In this document: piece after piece, positions 16,094 to 20,948 of the stretch
Numbering within the stretch: the stretch's first letter is position 1
How the letters are laid out: every line of letters starts with the position of its first letter
Assembly (NCBI GenBank): GCA_964649845.1
Contig: CAZYSS010000030.1
Coordinates: forward strand, 1-20,948
From: RGIG3102 sp964649845
Lineage (GTDB): Bacteria; Bacillota; Clostridia; Oscillospirales; Ruminococcaceae
Length of the DNA stretch: 20,948 bases
Direction: 5' to 3'
The notes under the pieces: generated by a model
Told to the model about the DNA's origin: nothing
The model's input: the letters and a program-made list of their open reading frames with translations, nothing else
Databases searched by the model: none
Position numbers and translations under genes: made by a program

Positions 16094-17704
16094 TCAATAG
16101 GCTGTCTCCTGCATATCATCTGCAAATTCCAGATAATAAATGCTGTCGCAGATTTTTTTGAATATAGGTGCGGCGGAGTAAGAACTTTCACCGCCGTCAT
16201 ACATTGTAACACATATTGTATATCTGGGATTGTCTGCAGGATAAAAGCCGCAGTACCAGGCTGTGAATATTTCTTCTCCGTTTTCTTTTATTCTGCCGGT
16301 CTGGGCAGTGCCTGTTTTTCCTCCTGCAGAAAAATACGTGGGTTTTGCATTGGATGAAGCCCCCTGTTCATTGATCTGTACAAGCATTTCTTTTATCCGC
16401 TGTGCAGTTGACCGACTTAAAACCCTCTTGCCGTTGAACTGATATAGCTTTTCCAGCTGTGCGCCTGTGGTTTTGTCATAAATTCCCTCTGCAATCTGTG
16501 GAGAAATATATACCCCATCTGTAGCAAATATATTCATAAAGGCTGCAACGTGAATCGGTGTAAGTCTGAAATTACCCTGCCCGAAGCAGATTGATGACTG
16601 GACGCCCAGATTATCAATCTCTCCTGTCCGTGGAAAATTGCCGGCAGCGGTGAAATAATCATCACACAACTGCAGTTCTGTGCCAAAACCAAGCTGATTT
16701 GCCATCTGGCTGAAAACAAATCCTTTGTCTTTTATATACCGGTCTATAAAATAACAGTTGCAGGAAACAATAAGTGCCTGCTGCAAATCCACCTGACCGT
16801 GAGCACGGTTGTTGGCACAATGGTATGTGTGTCCGTTTACAGTGGTATAACCGCTGCAGTAATATATATCGTCTTTTTCAAGGCCCTGTTCCAGCAAAGC
16901 CGCTGCCCACAGAGGCTTTATTACACTGCCTGGCTCATAGCTTTGCAAAGCTTTGTTTACCATAGGAGAATCTGTATCATCCAGATATTCCACTATATTG
17001 TTTGCATCGTAAACAGGGGTGGACGCCATTGCCCTGATTTTGCCTGTTGAGCATTCCATTATAACAACAGAGCCATTTGGAATATTTTCTTTGGCAATAC
17101 CCTCCCGCAGGCGCTGTAACGGATTGTCTATTGTTAGGCTTAAAATCTGGCTGTTTTCTGCCACAGTGGGGGTAACATCACCATAAATATCACCGTTGCC
17201 ATTGACATTGAAGCTGACGGTTATTTTTTCGCCTTTGTCCTTCAATTTTTCATTGAACGCTCTTTCTATTCCTGCTATGCCGTTGCCATCAAGGTCAATA
17301 TATCCAATAAGATGCTGTGCGATATTTACCTGTGTATATCTTTTTGTGGTTGTGTATATCTGCTGTGTCTGCAGCGGAACGACAAGGTCCACTACCACCT
17401 GTCTTTGACGCTGAATCCGCTGGTAAAACAGTGACCTGTCCTCTTCCCTTATATATTCATATATGTTCTGCAGTTCAGTTTCGTTTGTAATAAGTGTTTT
17501 GAACTGGTTTTCCGTTCCGGTAATACTGTTTAGATTGCAATCTGTTATATCTGCCCTGCCTGTAGAGATATCCACCGAATGTACCGTCTGCTTCTGGGCC
17601 AGATATGCATAATCTGCTGTAATAAGTGATACCATTTTTATCTCAACAATAAATGCAAAAAAGAAGATTGCACAGTATAAAATAATAATTCTTTTTTCTG
17701 TCAA
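16094..17704 (-). CDS. Class B penicillin-binding protein (FtsI/SpoVD-like transpeptidase)
   Basis: 536 residues with one N-terminal membrane anchor (about 5-23), a dimerisation domain and a transpeptidase domain. All three active-site motifs are present: SVIK (Ser260-Lys263) in YEPGSVIKP, SCN (314-316) and KTG (463-465) in GGKTGTAQTG. It cross-links peptidoglycan outside the membrane. The protein is shorter than typical SpoVD/FtsI and ends soon after the transpeptidase domain with no PASTA domain. The usual RGxIxDRNG motif after the anchor is altered to TGRADITDCN. The start is TTG at 17704, with GGGGGTG five bases upstream; the next Met would delete the anchor. I cannot tell division (FtsI) from sporulation (SpoVD-like) function. 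It lacks mur/fts neighbours, which favours a specialised role. Confidence 0.9.
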   Translation of the reverse strand: MTEKRIIILYCAIFFFAFIVEIKMVSLITADYAYLAQKQTVHSVDISTGRADITDCNLNSITGTENQFKTLITNETELQNIYEYIREEDRSLFYQRIQRQRQVVVDLVVPLQTQQIYTTTKRYTQVNIAQHLIGYIDLDGNGIAGIERAFNEKLKDKGEKITVSFNVNGNGDIYGDVTPTVAENSQILSLTIDNPLQRLREGIAKENIPNGSVVIMECSTGKIRAMASTPVYDANNIVEYLDDTDSPMVNKALQSYEPGSVIKPLWAAALLEQGLEKDDIYYCSGYTTVNGHTYHCANNRAHGQVDLQQALIVSCNCYFIDRYIKDKGFVFSQMANQLGFGTELQLCDDYFTAAGNFPRTGEIDNLGVQSSICFGQGNFRLTPIHVAAFMNIFATDGVYISPQIAEGIYDKTTGAQLEKLYQFNGKRVLSRSTAQRIKEMLVQINEQGASSNAKPTYFSAGGKTGTAQTGRIKENGEEIFTAWYCGFYPADNPRYTICVTMYDGGESSYSAAPIFKKICDSIYYLEFADDMQETAY

Positions 17705-17765
17705 AAAAACACCCCCGTCAACAAATTGTTGCCGGAGATGTGCAAATTAATTCTGTTATTTAATT

Positions 17766-19322
17766 TTATATATTTGCTGATACTGCATCAAAATCTGCAT
17801 TGATTTGCGCAGATGGTGCTTTTGTCATAAGTGAAACAATTACAATGCACACAGATGAGAAAACAAATGCAGGCAGCAATTCATAAATGGTGAAAACACC
17901 GCCGATTTTGCTGATAACCAGCTTCCACAGGAAAACCATACCTGCACCGGAAACCATACCTGCAACTGCACCCTGGGCTGTTGTTCTTTTCCAGAAAAGA
18001 GAGAACAGCATAACAGGACCGAAAGTTGCGCCAAAGCCTGCCCAGGCAAAAGAAACAACATTGAAGATAATGCTGTTTTCATCCAGGGCAATTATCATAG
18101 AAATAAGTGCTATAGCCAGAAGTGTGATTCTGGAAACATTCATTACCTGTTTGTCTGTGGCGTCTTTTTTCAAAATGCCTTGATAGATGTTTTTTGCAAA
18201 TGCTGAAGCTGCAATAAGCAGATAAGAGTCTGATGAACTGATTGTGGCAGCAAGAATACCAGCCATAACCAGACCTGCAAGAATTGGTGGCAGAGAACTT
18301 GTGGCAAGTGTAATGAAGATATTTTCAGCGTCTGATGCTGTGAGATGTGCCACAGGATAAAGGGCCCTGCCCACAATACCTATAAACACAGCTACACCAA
18401 GTGAAATAACCACCCATATCATGGCAATTTTTCTGGAACGTTCCAGTTCTTCTTCTTTTCTGATTGCCATAAAGCGCAGAAGAACCTGTGGCATACCAAA
18501 GTAACCCAGCCCCCACGCCAACATAGAGCATATAGACAACAGGCTGTATTCGGCCGCTGGGCTAAAAACAGGTGCACCGCCGGTAACTGTCTGCACACCG
18601 GCATCATTCAAAGCCGGCACTGCTATACCGAAGAATTCAAAAAAGCCCGGTATGGATTTTGCATTTTCTATTACTGCACCAAAACCGCCAGCCAGCTGTG
18701 TATTGATTGTTACTATAACTGTAAGTGCAACAATCATAACAATTGCCTGCATAAAGTCAGATGCACTTTCTGCAAGGAAACCGCCCAGAATAGTGTAAAC
18801 CAGCACAAAGATAGCACCGACAATCATCATCGGGATATATGGCAGACCAAAAAGTGTTGAAAAAAGTTTGCCACAGGTTACAAAACAGCTTGCAGCGTAT
18901 ACTGTGAAAAACACAAGAATAAAAATTGCTGACAGTGACATAATAACCTTTTTCTCTTCGTGAAATCTGTTTGAAAAGAAATCCGGCAGAGTAATTGCAT
19001 CCACTCTTTCGCTGTAACGGCGAAGTCTCTTGGAAACAATCAGCCAGTTCAAATATGTACCAATGGCCAGACCAATAGCTGTCCAGGCAGCATCAGCCAG
19101 ACCACACCAATATGCAACACCAGGAAGGCCCATCAACAGCCAGCCGCTCATATCAGATGCTTCTGCGCTCATAGCTGTAACCCAGGGGCCCAGTGAACGC
19201 CCACCTAAAAAATAATCTTCTGAACTATGGTTTGCTCTTTTGGCAAATATAAGGCCAATGGCTACTACAACCGCCATATATGCTACCATGGATATCAGAA
19301 TCTGCAAAGTTTGACTGTCCAT
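17766..19322 (-). CDS. putP: Sodium/proline symporter, PutP type
   Basis: 518 residues from the ATG at 19322, chosen because AAGGAGG lies ten bases upstream; an upstream in-frame ATG at 19361 has no such site. It is a member of the solute:sodium symporter family (LeuT fold) with about 13 membrane helices. The PutP-specific block MSAEASDMSGWLLMGLPG (about 50-67) contains the Na+/proline-site Asp and Ser. GGFLAESASDFMQA (about 180-193) and SSSDSYLLIAASAFAKN (about 363-379) are other family blocks. It imports L-proline with Na+, for nutrition or as an osmolyte. It has its own promoter and is followed 61 bases later by the PBP gene; I see no terminator there, so partial read-through is possible. 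Confidence 0.93.
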   Translation of the reverse strand: MDSQTLQILISMVAYMAVVVAIGLIFAKRANHSSEDYFLGGRSLGPWVTAMSAEASDMSGWLLMGLPGVAYWCGLADAAWTAIGLAIGTYLNWLIVSKRLRRYSERVDAITLPDFFSNRFHEEKKVIMSLSAIFILVFFTVYAASCFVTCGKLFSTLFGLPYIPMMIVGAIFVLVYTILGGFLAESASDFMQAIVMIVALTVIVTINTQLAGGFGAVIENAKSIPGFFEFFGIAVPALNDAGVQTVTGGAPVFSPAAEYSLLSICSMLAWGLGYFGMPQVLLRFMAIRKEEELERSRKIAMIWVVISLGVAVFIGIVGRALYPVAHLTASDAENIFITLATSSLPPILAGLVMAGILAATISSSDSYLLIAASAFAKNIYQGILKKDATDKQVMNVSRITLLAIALISMIIALDENSIIFNVVSFAWAGFGATFGPVMLFSLFWKRTTAQGAVAGMVSGAGMVFLWKLVISKIGGVFTIYELLPAFVFSSVCIVIVSLMTKAPSAQINADFDAVSANI

Positions 19323-19372
19323 AAATTTTAACCTCCTTTTAAATATTTGATATTTATACAATCATAGTAGGT

Positions 19373-19401
19373 ATTATATCACAATTATCCCATTTTTACA
19401 A
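19373..19401 (-). promoter_or_regulatory. Probable putP promoter
   Basis: On the minus strand TTGTAA (19396-19401) is 17 bases from a perfect TATAAT (19373-19378), about 50 bases before the putP ATG. The -35 is imperfect. The 130-base gap between the sigK fragment and putP is AT-rich and shows no clear terminator hairpin. Confidence 0.65.
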
Positions 19402-19492
19402 AAGAAACATCAATATTTGTAAATATTCACAAAAAAGGTTATTTAAATAATTTTTGTTGGTCAATTGTTCCAAAATAAAACAAATTTACACT

Positions 19493-19846
19493 CTATTCAA
19501 GTGCCTGTCGCAGTATACCAAGGGCTTTTGTTTCCAGACGTGAAACATAACTGCGGCTGATGCCAAGAATTTCACACACCTGCTGCTGTGTCATTGGTGG
19601 ATTGCCGCCTATGCCATAGCGCAGGATAACAATCTGTCTTTCCCTGCCGGATAATTTATCCGCGATAAGCTGCAATATCTCCCGCCTGCTTTCCTGTTTT
19701 TCACACCAGGTATCTATTTCAAAATCATCCTGCAGACTGTCTTTCAGGGAAAGCTGGCTGGAATCGTTGTTTACCTCCAGATTGTCATCAAGATAAATCA
19801 GATTTTCATTCTGCTTCTGTTTTCTGAAGGACATCAATATTTCATT
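19493..19846 (-). pseudogene. sigK: C-terminal half of sporulation sigma factor SigK, split by an inserted element (spoIIIC-like)
   Basis: The frame from AATGA at 19846 to the stop at 19493 encodes about 117 residues of a sporulation sigma factor. It begins with NEILM, the conserved SigK/SigE block at the end of region 2. It continues through region 3 and ends with region 4: LSGRERQIVILRYGIGG, then the helix-turn-helix TQQQVCEILGISRSYVSRLE. SRSYVSR is SigK-like; SigE usually has SQSYISR. The N-terminal half (regions 1.2-2.4, -10 recognition) is absent. The frame stays open to 19939, but its residues there (KRIGVRIA and further) do not resemble a sigma factor and lie inside the recombinase gene. 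There is no convincing start codon or ribosome site, so this piece makes no functional protein unless the element is excised. It is probably a programmed split gene rather than a decayed one. Confidence 0.85.
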
Positions 19847-19855
19847 TGCTATCCT
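19828..19855. other. Candidate attachment (recombination) site in sigK with AATGA core
   Basis: On the minus strand an AATGA sits at 19842-19846, exactly where sigma-like protein sequence begins. Imperfect arms AGGATAGCAA (19846-19855) and TTGATGTCCT (19828-19837) pair at 8 of 10 positions around an 8-base centre. From memory, the Bacillus subtilis skin element recombines at a 5-bp AATGA in sigK. The partner site at the far end of the element is outside the window. Confidence 0.65.
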
Positions 19856-20948
19856 CACCCCAATGCGTTTTTGATGCACTGAAGGGTTCAGTTTTTCCCA
19901 GACGGTCATCCTCCATATCGTCATCGTCATAATCCACATCGGAGAAGTCTACCAATTTGTCTGTTTCGTCATCTTCTTCGGTATTACCAGAGAACGCAGC
20001 AACAATTTCCGGATACTCGATTTCTTCATCCTTGACACCGAACAGAATGATATGGGCGTTGACACCATCCCATACCACCTTACGCACGATAGTGCGAATA
20101 GCTGCACGTTTCTGCTCAACCGTCATTTCATCAATGCCATCCTTGAAGCTGGTCAGCAACTGACGAAGCAGATCAAATTCAATATCGCTGAGAGCGTGCT
20201 GTGAAGTCAGTCCCTCCAGTTCCTGAATACGCTGTTCAAGGGACTGGTATTCTTGGTTCAACTGTTCAATTCGTTTGGTTACATGAGCCTTGGCAGGGCT
20301 GTCACCCATATCTACAAGGGAATCTACCAGAGAATTGATTTTCTTCTCGGTTTCTGCTTTTTCTTTTCGCATATCATCCAGTCGCTGTTCGTAATCCATG
20401 CGATTACCGGTATAAAATCTGCGGCTCTGTTCCAACTGTGCAATGAAAGTATCCTTGTCCTCTGCAAGCAATTTAATCTGCTCGACTACAGCCATATCCA
20501 ATGTATTTCCGTTGGCATTCTTGCTGTTGCATACAGATCTCTGACTGCGTTCTTTCATCTTGCAGACATAGGTGTAAATAACCTTGTCATCTGCAGTTTT
20601 GCGTTTGCTCATTTTCGGATACATACGCTCACCGCAGCTACAGAATAACAAGCCAGTCAAAAGAGCTTCATTACTGCGTGGCTTTCTGAAGGATTTGGAT
20701 TTATTGCGTTCCAGAGATTCTTGAATCTGTACCCACACCTTACCCGGAACCAGACCCGGATGCTTGCCAACAGATACAATCCATTCACTTGCAGGCAGGT
20801 ACTTTGTAGCTCTGCCTTTTTCCTGATCGGTGCGGTTGTAAGCCATAATACCGTGCTTGTTATCAAAGGCATCTTTCTCCGAGAACAGGTCTGTGTCATT
20901 TTGAATGAAGAAATTATAGGCATCTTCATCCGCAATCATATAAACCGG
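19842..20948 (-). CDS. Large serine recombinase (SpoIVCA-like), N-terminal catalytic domain beyond right edge
   Basis: About 368 residues of the C-terminal part are visible; the frame is open to the window edge, so the catalytic Ser domain is missing from view. The order seen is: the end of the Recombinase domain (VPGKVWVQIQESLERNKS), a zinc beta-ribbon with CSC and two later cysteines (20529-20642), a long coiled coil (about 20205-20447, rich in Glu/Lys/Gln), then a second DNA-binding segment (EQKRAAIRTIVRKVVWDG). A very acidic tail follows at about 19920-19990. Such proteins cut and join attachment sites of mobile elements; the coiled coil controls integration versus excision. The stop TGA is inside the AATGA at the sigK junction. 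Position and orientation suggest it is the recombinase that splits and restores sigK. Confidence 0.88.
   Translation of the reverse strand, partial: PVYMIADEDAYNFFIQNDTDLFSEKDAFDNKHGIMAYNRTDQEKGRATKYLPASEWIVSVGKHPGLVPGKVWVQIQESLERNKSKSFRKPRSNEALLTGLLFCSCGERMYPKMSKRKTADDKVIYTYVCKMKERSQRSVCNSKNANGNTLDMAVVEQIKLLAEDKDTFIAQLEQSRRFYTGNRMDYEQRLDDMRKEKAETEKKINSLVDSLVDMGDSPAKAHVTKRIEQLNQEYQSLEQRIQELEGLTSQHALSDIEFDLLRQLLTSFKDGIDEMTVEQKRAAIRTIVRKVVWDGVNAHIILFGVKDEEIEYPEIVAAFSGNTEEDDETDKLVDFSDVDYDDDDMEDDRLGKTEPFSASKTHWGEDSK
19842..20948. mobile_element. Left end of a skin-like element interrupting sigK (partial)
   Basis: Everything from the AATGA at 19842-19846 to the right edge belongs to an insertion in sigK. 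Only the recombinase gene is visible. The total length, cargo and second junction are unknown. It could be a dedicated skin element, or a prophage or conjugative element using sigK as its target. Confidence 0.75.

Noticed and set aside
17719..17731. Inverted repeat CAACAA-A-TTGTTG upstream of the PBP gene
   Set aside because: Only six base pairs and AT-rich, with no second copy seen nearby; it could easily be chance.
19493..19846. Reading the sigma fragment as SigE rather than SigK
   Set aside because: The SRSYVSR helix-turn-helix is SigK-like, SigE would be expected near spoIIGA, and an inserted recombinase at NEILM is the known SigK arrangement. SigE cannot be fully excluded without a tree.
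19847..19939. ATG at 19939 as a true start for the sigma fragment
   Set aside because: The residues it would add overlap the recombinase acidic tail in another frame and show no sigma similarity or ribosome site.
1..20948. tRNA genes, rRNA genes, CRISPR arrays, IS elements
   Set aside because: No cloverleaf-like sequence, regular spaced repeats or transposase-like protein was seen outside the recombinase gene.

Overview
The window looks like a chromosomal stretch of a low-to-mid-GC, endospore-forming member of the Clostridia, probably a gut Ruminococcaceae/Oscillospiraceae-type anaerobe. I infer this from a T-box-controlled alaS, strong AGGAGG ribosome sites, a GH2/hexuronate operon typical of gut Firmicutes, an ECF folate S component, and the C-terminal half of the mother-cell sigma factor SigK. 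No tRNA, rRNA or CRISPR array is visible. Species cannot be assigned from sequence alone.

Region 1 (1-4482, minus strand) is a hexuronate-catabolic cluster. A GntR/FCD-type regulator has its own terminator. It is followed by an operon uxuA (mannonate dehydratase), uxuB (SDR-type fructuronate reductase, translationally coupled to uxuA) and a GH2 glycosidase that runs off the left edge. The uxuA promoter is near-consensus, and a GTATAC-centred operator lies exactly in its -35/-10 spacer. A perfect 12-bp copy of that operator lies about 120 bp upstream. Together these suggest release of a beta-linked sugar acid and its conversion through fructuronate and mannonate to 2-keto-3-deoxygluconate, repressed until inducer appears.

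Region 2 (4483-7702, plus strand) is a two-gene Trk potassium uptake operon, trkA-trkH, with its own promoter and a strong, probably bidirectional terminator.

Region 3 (7708-16053, minus strand) is a long, tightly packed housekeeping run: T-box leader, alaS, HIT protein, comEC, holA, a fusion of an RNase M5-like Toprim protein with a HAD phosphatase, and folT. Several junctions overlap or nearly touch. ComEC keeps its membrane channel core, but its C-terminal metallo-beta-lactamase-like domain has lost the metal-binding motif.

Region 4 (16094-19401, minus strand) holds a class B penicillin-binding protein and a PutP-type sodium/proline symporter with its own promoter.

Region 5 (19493-20948, minus strand) is the most interesting part. 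The C-terminal half of sigK (region 4 helix-turn-helix) has no N-terminal half. The protein-level match stops at an AATGA sequence, and beyond it lies the 3' end of a large serine recombinase gene whose stop codon is inside that AATGA. This is the organisation of a skin-like element that splits sigK and must be excised in the mother cell to rebuild the gene. The element continues beyond the right edge.
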